41,275 nucleotides of DNA, taken from assembly GCA_027459845.1 (NCBI GenBank), contig DAIDGS010000011.1, positions 1 through 41,275 on the forward strand, given 5' to 3'. The position numbers and the translations under genes are program-made. Shown here one piece after another: positions 8,327 to 16,161 of this stretch; positions within the stretch are counted from its first letter, which is position 1, and each line of letters starts with the position of its first letter. Source of the stretch: Vulcanimicrobiota bacterium (GTDB lineage: Bacteria; Vulcanimicrobiota; Vulcanimicrobiia; Vulcanimicrobiales; Vulcanimicrobiaceae). The notes below the pieces were generated by a model, which did not search any database, was not told where the DNA came from, and was given only the letters and a program-made list of their open reading frames with translations.

Positions 8327-9213
8327 GCCGCGCGCATCCCCGCGTAGACGTCGTAGACCGGCAGCCCACTGACGCGTGCGACCGCGTCGATAAAGGCCCG
8401 CGGTTCGAAACTGCGCGTGCGGCCGATCGACGCGATCGTGACCGCGATCGGCTTGAGCGTCCGCCGGCAGCGCAGATCCAAGCGTGCCAGCGCACCGGCG
8501 GCGCTGCGGCCGGCGAGCGCAACTTTCGTCGGATCGGCGACGACGATTTGCCGTCGCTCGCCGGCCGCGATCAGCGCGGCCGCGTGCGAAGGCGTCAGAG
8601 CGCCTTCGATCTCGACGCAGTCCGCCGACGGCTGGTAGGCCGGCAGGCGCAGCCGCGCGACCAGCGCGCCCACCGCCGCAACTTCTTCGTCCATCGTCGC
8701 ACGCCCCGACGCACCGCACGCGACGACGATTGCGTCATCGCCGGCGGCGACGGCGGCCAGACGGTCGAGCGCACCGTCGACCACGGCGAAGTCCGCATAT
8801 GCCAGCAGCCGCTGCGCAACGTCGCGAACGCCGCGCGCGGTCGGCGGGCCGACCAGCTCGAAGTAGCCCGGCACGACGACGCGCAGATAGACCAGCCCGC
8901 CGACGGCCGTCGCGCGCGACGAAACCTCGAGCACCGCGCTGGCCGGGCTGCGCGGCACCACCGAGGTCGCAGTTGCGAGCACCGTTCCCGGTCGCAGCCA
9001 CAGGCGTGGTTTTGGCTCGGCGTCGCCGATGTCGAAGGCTTCGCCGTCGCGCCCGACCGAAGCCAGCCCGACCGCGACGCCCTGCGCGCAGGCGGCTTCG
9101 TAGACGGCGCGCAGCGTGACGGTTTTCCCGACGTTCTTGCCGGTTCCGATCACGAAGAGCGAACGCGCACCGACCGACCGCGCCGCCGCCAAAAGTTCCC
9201 CGCCGACCTGCAC
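8323..9213 (-). CDS. kamB: P-loop protein, lysine 5,6-aminomutase reactivase subunit KamB
   Basis: A 296-residue protein with a P-loop near its N-terminus (VIGTGKNVGKT, residues 21-31), close to the dethiobiotin-synthetase-like nucleotide-binding fold, and the ending LPVYDVYAGMRAA, which resembles KamB proteins. KamB works with KamC to reactivate the adenosylcobalamin/PLP lysine 5,6-aminomutase KamDE. The GTG start at 9213 lies 15 bases after the upstream mntP-like stop, and the gene overlaps kamC by four bases. This tight pairing and the kce gene behind them are the main support for the name. No KamD or KamE is encoded here, so the client enzyme must be elsewhere or could be a different B12 aminomutase such as one acting on ornithine. 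Confidence 0.83.
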   Translation of the reverse strand: MQVGGELLAAARSVGARSLFVIGTGKNVGKTVTLRAVYEAACAQGVAVGLASVGRDGEAFDIGDAEPKPRLWLRPGTVLATATSVVPRSPASAVLEVSSRATAVGGLVYLRVVVPGYFELVGPPTARGVRDVAQRLLAYADFAVVDGALDRLAAVAAGDDAIVVACGASGRATMDEEVAAVGALVARLRLPAYQPSADCVEIEGALTPSHAAALIAAGERRQIVVADPTKVALAGRSAAGALARLDLRCRRTLKPIAVTIASIGRTRSFEPRAFIDAVARVSGLPVYDVYAGMRAA

Positions 9214-9228
9214 CGCCGGAAGCTTCGG

Positions 9229-9786
9229 TCAGCCGAGGTGGTGCGCCTTGAGCAACGCGAAGATCGCGCCGGTCAACATCAAGGCGATCCCGCCGGCCAG
9301 CGCCGCATAACGGCCTGCAAAGCGGCCGATGTGGGCGCCGAGCATCAGCCCGGCCGTCGTCGAAGCGATCGAGGCTAGTGCAATCGCACCGAGCGCGACC
9401 GGGAGCGGCGCACCGATGTAGAGGATCGAGAAACCGATCCCGAGGGAGTCGAGGCTGATCGAGAGCGATGCCAACGCCAAGCCTCCGCCGCGTGAGAGAT
9501 CCAGCCGCGCGACCTCCGACTCGTGGCGGCTCTCGACGATCATGTACGCGCCGACGGCGATCAACGCGGCGAACCCCAGATAGCCGGCTCCGGTGCCGAG
9601 CAGCCTTCCCGCGAGTTTTCCCAGACCGATGCCGACCAGCGTCATGCCGACTTCGGCGGCAGCGAAGGCGGCTCCGATGCGGAACTTCTGCGCGGCGGAG
9701 ACGCCGCGCATGCCGACGCCCACGCTGACGGCGAAGACGTCGAGCGCCAGCGAAAGCGCCACGACGACGACCTTCAGCAGATTCAT
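9229..9786 (-). CDS. mntP: MntP-family manganese efflux pump
   Basis: A 185-residue integral membrane protein, the normal size of MntP, with about six hydrophobic helices in two related halves. The conserved membrane aspartates are seen in LSLALDVFAVSVGVG near the N-terminus and in SISLDSLGIGFS in the second half. The family exports Mn2+ from the cytoplasm. The start ATG at 9786 is chosen because it begins the first helix; the longer frame upstream runs into the response regulator. It lies 28 bases after the response-regulator stop and 15 bases before kamB, so it probably shares a transcript with the lysine genes. No Mn-responsive yybP-type riboswitch is visible in the short leader. Confidence 0.85.
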   Translation of the reverse strand: MNLLKVVVVALSLALDVFAVSVGVGMRGVSAAQKFRIGAAFAAAEVGMTLVGIGLGKLAGRLLGTGAGYLGFAALIAVGAYMIVESRHESEVARLDLSRGGGLALASLSISLDSLGIGFSILYIGAPLPVALGAIALASIASTTAGLMLGAHIGRFAGRYAALAGGIALMLTGAIFALLKAHHLG

Positions 9787-9814
9787 CGGCGCGCGCCGGC
9801 GCCGGCCGGGGGCA

Positions 9815-10195
9815 TTAGTTGCGCAGCAGTTGGCTGACGGCGGTACGCAGTTGCGAAATCGTAAACGGCTTGTTGAGGAAAAAGTTGGCGCCCGCATTCT
9901 TGGCGCGTCCGTCCATCGCGTAGTTGTTGTGACCGCTGATCATGAGGATCGGAACCGAGCGCGTCTCGCTGCCGGCACGCAGGCGCTCCACCAAGTCGAT
10001 GCCCGAAATTCCTGGTAACATGAAGTCGCAAATGACGATGTCGAACGGACCGTTGCGATTGACCGCGACCAACGCACTCTCGGCGTCGTTGCACGTAATC
10101 ATCTCGTACGGCCCCTTGCGCAAGACCGTATCGATCAGGGTGCAGATTGCGGGATCGTCGTCCGCAACGAGTACCCGCCAGTTGCGCTGCGCCAT
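9815..10195 (-). CDS. Single-domain response regulator (CheY-like receiver)
   Basis: A stand-alone receiver domain of 126 residues without an output domain. The acidic pocket is D12-D13-D14 (VADDDP), the phosphorylated aspartate is D57 (VICDFML), the switch serine is S87 (MISGHN) and the conserved lysine is K109 (LNKPF), so all catalytic positions are intact. Such proteins pass phosphate in a relay or act by protein contact. No histidine kinase is adjacent, so its partner is unknown. It is the first gene of the minus-strand run that continues with mntP, kamB, kamC and kce. A divergent permease gene starts 71 bases away, and the shared gap must hold both promoters. Confidence 0.93.
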   Translation of the reverse strand: MAQRNWRVLVADDDPAICTLIDTVLRKGPYEMITCNDAESALVAVNRNGPFDIVICDFMLPGISGIDLVERLRAGSETRSVPILMISGHNNYAMDGRAKNAGANFFLNKPFTISQLRTAVSQLLRN

Positions 10196-10266
10196 GTGGG
10201 CCAGGGATTCTCGCCGCCGCGCGGACCGCCTCGCAGCCCCGGTGTTGGTTTGGTAAACTTTCCATA

Positions 10267-11040
10267 ATGCTACGCACGCGACCGGGAACCGCCTTCACGA
10301 TTGCGACCCTGCTGGCCTTGGCCCTGGTCGCCGCACCGATCCTCGGGGTGCTGATCGGCTTCTGGCCGGGCAGCGCCGTGGCGCTCGCGCTGCACGCCGG
10401 CCGGGATGCGCTGCGCGTTTCGCTGCTCGCATCGGCCGGGGCGACGCTCGCGGCAACGCTGCTGGGCGTACCGACCGGCTACGCCCTCGCGCACGCCGCA
10501 CGACCGCTGCGCGCGAGCGCCGTCTTTGTGCTCGCACTTCCGCTGGCATTTCCGCCGGTCGCCTCGGGCTTGATGTTGCTCAACCTGTTGGGTCGGCAGG
10601 CGCCGATCGGCGCCTGGCTGGCGGCCCACGGCGCACCCGTGCCGGATACCCTGCTGGGGGTCGCCGTCGCCGAGTTCTTCGTCTCCGGATCGCTGGTCGC
10701 ACTGGCAGCGACGGCCGCATTCACCGCGCTCGACCCGATTTTCGCCGACGCCGCACGGACGCTCGGCATCCGCGAAAGCCGGATCTTCACCCGCATCGCC
10801 CTGCCCGGCGCGGCCGGCGGCATCTCGGCCGGAATCGCCTTCGCGTGGCTGCGCGCGCTCGGTGAGTACGGCGCGACCAGCATCCTGGCCTATCATCCCA
10901 CCTCGCTGCCGGTCGCGCTCTACGTCGCGCTTTCGGCCTCGGGCGTGCGCCAGGCGCTGGCGCTCTGCTACGGCTTCGTGCTGATCGCCGCGGTGGTGCT
11001 CGGGGCACGCTGGGTTTTGCGCCGCGGTGTGGTAATGTAG
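10267..11040 (+). CDS. ABC transporter permease, molybdate/tungstate/sulfate type (ModB/WtpB-like)
   Basis: A 257-residue inner-membrane permease with about five or six helices. The cytoplasmic loop DAARTLGIRESRIFTRIALP fits the EAA motif, and ALRALGEYGATSIL-type sequence near the C-terminus (seen here as RALGEYGATS) is the signature of oxyanion permeases of the ModB/CysT group. The ATG at 10267 is chosen because it directly precedes a basic N-terminus and the first helix; the longer open frame overlaps the divergent regulator. Neither a binding protein nor an ATPase is adjacent, which is unusual for this family. Proline dehydrogenase follows after six bases, so the genes are probably co-transcribed. 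Molybdate is the likeliest substrate, but tungstate or sulfate are possible. Confidence 0.85.
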   Translation: MLRTRPGTAFTIATLLALALVAAPILGVLIGFWPGSAVALALHAGRDALRVSLLASAGATLAATLLGVPTGYALAHAARPLRASAVFVLALPLAFPPVASGLMLLNLLGRQAPIGAWLAAHGAPVPDTLLGVAVAEFFVSGSLVALAATAAFTALDPIFADAARTLGIRESRIFTRIALPGAAGGISAGIAFAWLRALGEYGATSILAYHPTSLPVALYVALSASGVRQALALCYGFVLIAAVVLGARWVLRRGVVM

Positions 11041-11046
11041 GCGGCG

Positions 11047-11940
11047 ATGGCCGCGATCGATCGACTTCTCGCCCCCGACTCCGCCTTCTCCCGCAACTTC
11101 TTCTTTCTCGCCAAACGCTTTGTGGCGGGCGAAGACTGCGCGCACGCGATCCGGGCGGTGCGCGCGCTCAACGCGCAGGGCATGAGTGCCACGCTCGATT
11201 TTCTGGGCGAGGACGTGCGCGAGCCCGCCGCCGCGATCGCGACCCGCGACGCGTACCTCGAACTGCTCGACGCGATACGCGCCAGCGGCGTCGACACCAA
11301 CGTCTCCTTGAAGCTCACCGCGATGGGCATGCACGTCGGCGAGGATTTCGCGCTCGACAACTTGGTGCAGATCGTGGAGCGCGCCCAGCGCAACGCCGAT
11401 CCGTTCGTGCGTATCGACATGGAAGGTAGCGCGGTCACCGATCTCACCTTACGCATCTTCGAGCGCGCCTTCGAACGCCATCGCAACGTCGGCATCGTGC
11501 TGCAGGCCTACCTGCACCGTACGCCGGGCGACGTCGAGCGCTGCATCGGTCTCGACGCGCGCGTCCGCCTCTGCAAGGGGGCCTACAGCGAACCGCCCGA
11601 GGTTGCGATCGCGGCAATGCCCGAGATTCGCACCCAGTACCTACACTTGGCCGAGGCGCTGCTCGCCCGCGGCACCTATCCCGGCATCGCCACCCACGAC
11701 CGCCGGCTCATCGCGGCCGTGCGTCGTTACGCCGACGAAGCCGGGATCGCCCGCGACCGGTTCGAGTTCCAAATGCTCTACGGTTGCCGCCCACAGCTCC
11801 AGCGGGAGTTGGTCGCCGCCGGATATCGGCTGCGCGTTTACGTCCCCTACGGGACGCACTGGGCCGGCTATTTCTATCGCCGCGTCCTCGAACGCCGCGA
11901 AAACGCGCTCTTCGCGCTGTCGTCGGTCTTTACGAAGTAG
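11047..11940 (+). CDS. Proline dehydrogenase (PutA N-domain/PRODH family)
   Basis: Stand-alone FAD enzyme of 297 residues that oxidises proline to pyrroline-5-carboxylate and passes electrons to the quinone pool; the membrane is its site of action. It has the monofunctional PRODH barrel motifs in order: SLKLTAMG, RIDMEGSA, RLCKGAYSEP, GIATHD, FEFQMLYG and VPYGTHWAGYFYRRVLER, the last carrying the paired arginines that bind the proline carboxylate. There is no P5C dehydrogenase domain, and the matching P5C dehydrogenase gene is not in the window. It starts six bases after the permease and ends five bases before dtd, giving a three-gene operon. Together with the divergent lysine genes it gives the area an amino-acid-catabolism theme. 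Confidence 0.93.
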   Translation: MAAIDRLLAPDSAFSRNFFFLAKRFVAGEDCAHAIRAVRALNAQGMSATLDFLGEDVREPAAAIATRDAYLELLDAIRASGVDTNVSLKLTAMGMHVGEDFALDNLVQIVERAQRNADPFVRIDMEGSAVTDLTLRIFERAFERHRNVGIVLQAYLHRTPGDVERCIGLDARVRLCKGAYSEPPEVAIAAMPEIRTQYLHLAEALLARGTYPGIATHDRRLIAAVRRYADEAGIARDRFEFQMLYGCRPQLQRELVAAGYRLRVYVPYGTHWAGYFYRRVLERRENALFALSSVFTK

Positions 11941-11945
11941 CCGGC

Positions 11946-12395
11946 GTGCGGGCCGTCGTCATGCGCGTTGCGAGCGCCCGCGTCTGCGTGGGATCGCGCG
12001 TCGCCGGCGCGATCGAACGCGGGCTCCTGGTGCTCGTCTCGGTCGGCAACGACGACGGACCGCGCGATGCCCATTGGATCGCCGATAAGGTCGTCGCGCT
12101 GCGGATCTTTCGCGACGCCGCGGGGCTGATGAATCGCTCGCTGGCCGAGGCCGGCGGCGCGGTGTTGCTGGTTTCGCAGTTCACCCTGCACGGCGACGCA
12201 CGGCGCGGGCGGCGGCCATCGTTCGTCGCGGCCGCGATCGGCCCGCTCGCGCGTACGCTCTTCGAGGCCGTCGGCACGGAACTGGCCGGCCGCGGCGTGA
12301 GCGTTGCCTATGGTGAGTTCGGCGCCGACATGCTGGTCGAATCGATAAACGACGGTCCGGTGACGATTTTGCTCGATTCGAAACGCACGTTTTAG
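11946..12395 (+). CDS. dtd: D-aminoacyl-tRNA deacylase
   Basis: Removes D-amino acids mistakenly attached to tRNA, and also glycine from mischarged tRNA-Ala, in the cytoplasm. It has 149 residues, as is usual. The two defining motifs are present: SQFTLHGD, carrying the oxyanion-pocket SQ pair, and NDGPVTILL, containing the cross-subunit Gly-cisPro element that rejects L-aminoacyl groups. The GTG at 11946 is preferred over ATG at 11961 because it gives MRAVVMRV, the standard family opening. It follows proline dehydrogenase by five bases and ends three bases before the convergent cyclophilin gene, with no room for a normal terminator between them. Confidence 0.95.
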   Translation: MRAVVMRVASARVCVGSRVAGAIERGLLVLVSVGNDDGPRDAHWIADKVVALRIFRDAAGLMNRSLAEAGGAVLLVSQFTLHGDARRGRRPSFVAAAIGPLARTLFEAVGTELAGRGVSVAYGEFGADMLVESINDGPVTILLDSKRTF

Positions 12396-12398
12396 GCG

Positions 12399-13904
12399 CT
12401 ACAGAATCGCGTCGGCGACCCGCTCGATGCGCAGTACTCGATCCGATTCCACCAGGCGTCCGAGCACGTCGAATCCGGACGTAACCCGGCCGAACACGGT
12501 GAAATCCCAGTCGAGATGGAACTGCGGCGACAGCGTGATATAGTACTGCGTTCCGGCCGAGTCGCGAATCGGTCGGTTGGTGCGCGCATCGTAGTTCATG
12601 CCCATCGAGATCACGCCGGAGTCCTGTTCGAGCGGGTTCTCTTCCGCGCCGATCGTGTAACCGGCATCGCCGTTTCCGTTGCCGTGCGGATCGCCGGTTT
12701 GCACGACGAAGTCGGGGACGATCCGGAACCATGGATTGTCGTTATAGTATCCGCGCGCGGCGAGGTTGAGGAAGTTTTCGACCGTCAGCGGCGCCCACTC
12801 CGGGAACAGCACCACGTACACGTTGCCCTTGGTCGTCACGATCCGCACCCGCGGGTGCGGGCCGGGCGCCGGCTGCGTCATCTGGCGGGCGCTGGCCGGA
12901 AGCAGCGCCGGCCCGACGATGGCACCTTGCGGCGTCGGCGCGCGCGGCTTTCCGGCCAGCCTGGGCCAGGCCAGCACCGGGAGCCTCGCCAGCGGATCGG
13001 GACGGGCCGGCGGCAGGTGCACGAAGTTGGGAATGCGCGTCCAGTCCGCGCTGAGCGCCTTCCCTTGGAGCAACCGAATGCTCTGTGCCGCCTGCTCCTG
13101 GACGCGCCAGGATGGGTCGTGCAGCAACGGCCGTACGATCGCGATCAGGCGCGGTGACTTGAGCGCACCGATCGCGCGCACCGCTTGGATGCGCACGATG
13201 GTGTCGGGATCGTGGAGCGCCGTCTCGAGCAGGTGCAGGCTGACGCTGCGCGCGTAGCCGCGGAAGATCGTCCACATCGCATGCCGGCGCACCGAGAGCG
13301 CACGATCGCTCGAAAATGCGGTCGCCAGCGCGTCGGCGGCCTGCGCGCGCCCGGACCCGTGGTTGAAAGCGATGAGCGCGATCGCGGCGCGCCCGCGCAC
13401 GATCGGACTCGGGTCGCGCGCGAGCGCACGTTCCAGCGCAACCTGCGCCGCCGCGCGCGTCGTCGCGGGCAAGCGTCCGGCCGTACGATAGCGCGTCAGT
13501 GCATCGATCGCCGCGACGCGCACCGCTCCGGCGGGATCGCGCATGGCGGCAATCAGCGCCTTTCCGTCGTCGCCGGTGGCCAGCAGTCCGAGGCCGTAGA
13601 CGCTCAGCGCGCGTACCGGAACGCGCGGATCGTGGAGGTGCGCGCGCAGCAGCGCATCACCGCGCGGATCTTTCGTGCGGCCGATCGCCAGTGCCGCGCG
13701 TGCCGCAACGTGCACGTCGGGCGAGGCCAAGTAGGCGGCCAGTTCGCCGCCACCGAGCGAGCGCGCCATCTCGAGGCTCAGAATCCGGACCGTGGGACCG
13801 TGGCTGGGCGCACGCACGCCCGCACCCAGCAGCACCGTTCCCGCGATCAACGCGGCTGCGTTGAGAATCGAACCAAGCCTTTTCACAGGCTTCGAACGTT
13901 CCAC
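12399..13904 (-). CDS. Exported HEAT-repeat protein with C-terminal cyclophilin (peptidyl-prolyl isomerase)
   Basis: About 501 residues. A basic start followed by one hydrophobic segment (ILNAAALIAGTVLLGAG) looks like a signal peptide or anchor. Residues about 45-300 are HEAT-type alpha repeats with regularly spaced units such as DPRVPVRALSVYGLGLL, DPSPIVRGRAAIALIAF and DPSWRVQEQAAQSI. After a Pro-rich linker, the last 165 residues are a cyclophilin domain: PLTVENFLNLAARGYY, WFRIVPDFVVQTGDPHG with the catalytic arginine and glutamine, GVISMGM, QYYITLSPQFHLDWDFTVFG. It should catalyse proline isomerisation in the periplasm or at the membrane, with the HEAT part choosing the client. The start is uncertain: GTG 13904 has AGGA upstream, and GTG 13886 is also possible. 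It is divergent from the KGG gene. Confidence 0.88.
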   Translation of the reverse strand: MERSKPVKRLGSILNAAALIAGTVLLGAGVRAPSHGPTVRILSLEMARSLGGGELAAYLASPDVHVAARAALAIGRTKDPRGDALLRAHLHDPRVPVRALSVYGLGLLATGDDGKALIAAMRDPAGAVRVAAIDALTRYRTAGRLPATTRAAAQVALERALARDPSPIVRGRAAIALIAFNHGSGRAQAADALATAFSSDRALSVRRHAMWTIFRGYARSVSLHLLETALHDPDTIVRIQAVRAIGALKSPRLIAIVRPLLHDPSWRVQEQAAQSIRLLQGKALSADWTRIPNFVHLPPARPDPLARLPVLAWPRLAGKPRAPTPQGAIVGPALLPASARQMTQPAPGPHPRVRIVTTKGNVYVVLFPEWAPLTVENFLNLAARGYYNDNPWFRIVPDFVVQTGDPHGNGNGDAGYTIGAEENPLEQDSGVISMGMNYDARTNRPIRDSAGTQYYITLSPQFHLDWDFTVFGRVTSGFDVLGRLVESDRVLRIERVADAIL

Positions 13905-13941
13905 GCCGATCCTGCGTTCCTTTGGCAAAGGGAGAACGAGC

Positions 13942-14274
13942 ATGTCGTCCACGTCACCCCAGAGCGAAAAGCCGTCGGGCATGTCGGTCCGCGAGGCCGG
14001 CCAGAAAGGCGGCCAGAGCGTCAAAGAAAAGTATGGAGCCTCGTTCTACGAGGAGATCGGACGCAAAGGCGGTCTTGCGACCAAGCAGGCGCACGGGCAC
14101 GCGTTTTACGAGCAGATCGGGAAGAAGGGTGGCAAGAAAGGCGGCGAAGCTACGCGCGACCGCTATGGACCGGACTTCTACGAACGCATCGGGCAAAAGG
14201 GTGGTCAGCGCGTCAAGCATCTCATCGAAGAGGGAAAACGCGCGGCCGACGCACGGGCTAAACGGGTCGGCTAA
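13942..14274 (+). CDS. KGG-repeat stress protein (GsiB/Con-10-like)
   Basis: A small hydrophilic protein of 110 residues made of about five repeats centred on (R/K)KGG or QKGG: AGQKGGQSVKEKYG, IGRKGGLATKQAHG, IGKKGGKKGGEATRDRYG and IGQKGGQRVK, each followed by an FYE-I-G helix. Proteins of this kind are general-stress or desiccation-associated and intrinsically disordered; their exact action is not settled. GGGAG stands nine bases before the ATG, the best ribosome-binding site in this area, which suggests strong expression. Arg/Lys and Gly content is high and there is no signal peptide. The reading frame of the following secreted protein overlaps its 3' end. Confidence 0.85.
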   Translation: MSSTSPQSEKPSGMSVREAGQKGGQSVKEKYGASFYEEIGRKGGLATKQAHGHAFYEQIGKKGGKKGGEATRDRYGPDFYERIGQKGGQRVKHLIEEGKRAADARAKRVG

Positions 14275-15397
14275 TCGCCTTCGCCGGCTCGCCGCCGGCG
14301 CGCTCCTCACCGTCGCGCTCGCAGCCGCGGCGCTGCGCGGCGTACGCGCGATTCCCGTGCCGCGCCGGCTGCCGCCGCATCCGGCTGCGACCGCGACCGC
14401 CGCGCCGACTCCGGCAGGCAGCGCCACCACGCTGCCGATCGACTCGTCGCTGGCGTTCGTACTCGACGATCCGCTGTCGTCGGTCAGCGCGCACGCGGGC
14501 CAAGTCGTGCACCTGCACCTCGCGCAACCGATCGTGCTCGGCGGGCGCGTCGTCGTGCCGGCCGGAACGCCGGCGGTACTGCACGTGCTCAACGCCGCCA
14601 AGGCCGGCATGGCCGATGCCTATGGCTTCATCGACATCTTCTTCCTTCCGCTGGCACTCCCGAACGGCGAAAGCCTGCCGTTGCGCGCGCCGGCCGAACG
14701 CCTCACCATGCACGTCTCGGCCGGACACGCATCGACGGTCGGGATCGAGGACACGATCGGTGACATCTTCATCCCCGACTACGCACTCTACCAGGTCTTT
14801 CGCCACGGAAAGAACTTCGTGCTCGGCAAGGGAGCCGTCATTCACGCCCGCACCGACGCCACGCTGGCGCTCGCGCCGACCGGGACGGTGGCGGTCGTGA
14901 CCCCGCCGCCGATCGTGACCGATTTGGAAACGCCCAAAGCGGCCTTCCCGGTCGAACCGGTCGCTACGCCGTTCGGTCCGGCCGCCGGCCCCTATCCCCA
15001 CAAGCCGCGGCCGCTCGCCTCGCCGTCACCGTCGCCGTCGGCAGCGCCCACCAGCGCAGCGTCGCCCTCGGCATCGCCCGCCAACGCAGCGGCGCCGTTG
15101 GCATCGCCCGCCAGCGCAGCGTCGCCGCCGGCATCGCCCGCGGCCGCAGCGTCGCCGTCGGCGTCGCCCACCAGCGCAGCGTCGCCGTCGGCATCGCCCG
15201 CCAACGCAGCGGCGCCGCCGGCATCGCCCACCAGCGCAGCGTCGCCGCCGGCATCGCCCGCGGCCGCAGCGCCGCCGTCGGCATCGCCCGCCAGCACAGC
15301 GTCGCCGTCGGCAGCGCCCGCCAACGCAGCGGCGCCGTCGGCATCGCCCACCAGCGCAGCGTCGCCGTCGTCCGCGCCGTCACCCGCCTCGACGTAG
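14201..15397 (+). CDS. Secreted protein of unknown function with a Pro/Ala/Ser decapeptide-repeat tail
   Basis: I do not recognise the family. The hydrophobic segment LAAGALLTVALAAAALRGVRA after several arginines is a good signal peptide. A globular part of about 180 residues follows, with beta-rich sequence such as GGRVVVPAGTPAVLHV. The last 130 residues are a low-complexity tail of ten-residue repeats rich in Ser-Pro, Ala and Asn, likely to span or bind the cell wall or act as a flexible spacer. The start is weak: no ATG, GTG or TTG lies close to the signal peptide. GTG 14201 and ATG 14165 both overlap the KGG gene, so translation is probably coupled to it. Codon use in the globular part is normal for the window, which supports a real gene. 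Confidence 0.75.
   Translation: MVSASSISSKRENARPTHGLNGSANRLRRLAAGALLTVALAAAALRGVRAIPVPRRLPPHPAATATAAPTPAGSATTLPIDSSLAFVLDDPLSSVSAHAGQVVHLHLAQPIVLGGRVVVPAGTPAVLHVLNAAKAGMADAYGFIDIFFLPLALPNGESLPLRAPAERLTMHVSAGHASTVGIEDTIGDIFIPDYALYQVFRHGKNFVLGKGAVIHARTDATLALAPTGTVAVVTPPPIVTDLETPKAAFPVEPVATPFGPAAGPYPHKPRPLASPSPSPSAAPTSAASPSASPANAAAPLASPASAASPPASPAAAASPSASPTSAASPSASPANAAAPPASPTSAASPPASPAAAAPPSASPASTASPSAAPANAAAPSASPTSAASPSSAPSPAST
15031..15390 (+). repeat. 30-bp tandem repeat, about twelve units, encoding a decapeptide
   Basis: The repeat has an exact 30-base period with sporadic substitutions and no length changes, so the reading frame is kept. The unit encodes roughly SPSASPANAA. Units marked NAA, SAA, AAA and SAA recur every fourth copy, so there is also a 120-base higher-order period. 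It is coding sequence within the secreted protein. Confidence 0.93.
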
Positions 15398-15429
15398 GAT
15401 TTCGCAGCGCCGGCGCGCGATAGAGCGGG

Positions 15430-16149
15430 ATGAAGATCAACACGCTCGTCCGGACCGGCCTCGGGACGGTCACCGCTCTCGTCCTCGCCGGGGGTTGGGC
15501 CCTTGCGGCCATGCCCGCGCCCGGCAAGACCACCGCGTCGCCGGCGCCCAAAGCGACGCTCTCGCCGCACGCGCTCCCCAGCGAAGTCGCGTTCGTGCGC
15601 GGCATCCAAAAGGACCTCGCCAAGCGCTTCCCGACCGAAGCGGACGCGGAGGCAGCCGGCTACTTCCGCTACACCAACGAAGACTCGACCGGCGCGATTA
15701 GCTTCGCCAATCTCAAGTGGCACAGCCGCGATCCGCGCCATCCGAGCCAGCTCTGGTACGACGTCAAGGGCAACCTCTTGGGTGCCGATTTCTCGGTGCC
15801 GCAGCGGATCTCGCCGGCGCCGCCCAAGCTCTGGGGCGTGAAATATCAGCGCTGGCTGTCGTTTCCCGAGCACATTCACTACATCTTGGCCGGTCCCAAC
15901 CACACCACCATCTACGGCGCGACCAGCGCGAAGAAGTTCGCCAAGGCCGGCGGCAACGTCGAAGCGCCGGCCGCCGCGACCCTGGTCAAGATGAAGATCG
16001 CCAAGAACCTCGCTGCGGTGAAGCGGGTCTTTCTCTTTCCGTCGATTTGGGACTTGATCGTGTGGATCAAACCCAATCCCAACGGAGCCTTCGCCGAGCA
16101 TAATCCCAACGTCATTCCGAGCGCGAACGCCGCCAAGAGCGATATGTAG
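15430..16149 (+). CDS. Secreted protein of unknown function
   Basis: 239 residues. A clear signal peptide (MKINTLVRTGLGTVTALVL, then an Ala-rich cleavage site near WALA-AMP) is followed by a Pro/Ala-rich linker and a globular part of about 190 residues. The globular part contains AAGYFRYTNEDSTGAISFAN, WHSRDPRHPSQLWYDVKGNL and LSFPEHIHYILAG. The abundance of aromatic residues and histidines suggests a folded domain and not a linker, but I do not recognise a family and assign no function. It begins 32 bases after the repeat-tail protein, so they may be co-transcribed. It converges on another secreted protein twelve bases further on. Confidence 0.75.
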   Translation: MKINTLVRTGLGTVTALVLAGGWALAAMPAPGKTTASPAPKATLSPHALPSEVAFVRGIQKDLAKRFPTEADAEAAGYFRYTNEDSTGAISFANLKWHSRDPRHPSQLWYDVKGNLLGADFSVPQRISPAPPKLWGVKYQRWLSFPEHIHYILAGPNHTTIYGATSAKKFAKAGGNVEAPAAATLVKMKIAKNLAAVKRVFLFPSIWDLIVWIKPNPNGAFAEHNPNVIPSANAAKSDM

Positions 16150-16161
16150 CGACGCGCGGGG

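Noticed and set aside
6600-8522. Minus-strand open frame of 640 codons over kamC
   Set aside because: It is Arg/Ala-rich in a different frame from the MutS-like ATPase, whose Walker motifs decide the true frame.
15031-15390. Regular 30-base repeats that might be a CRISPR array
   Set aside because: The units are directly adjacent with no spacers, and the period preserves a decapeptide in a coding frame.
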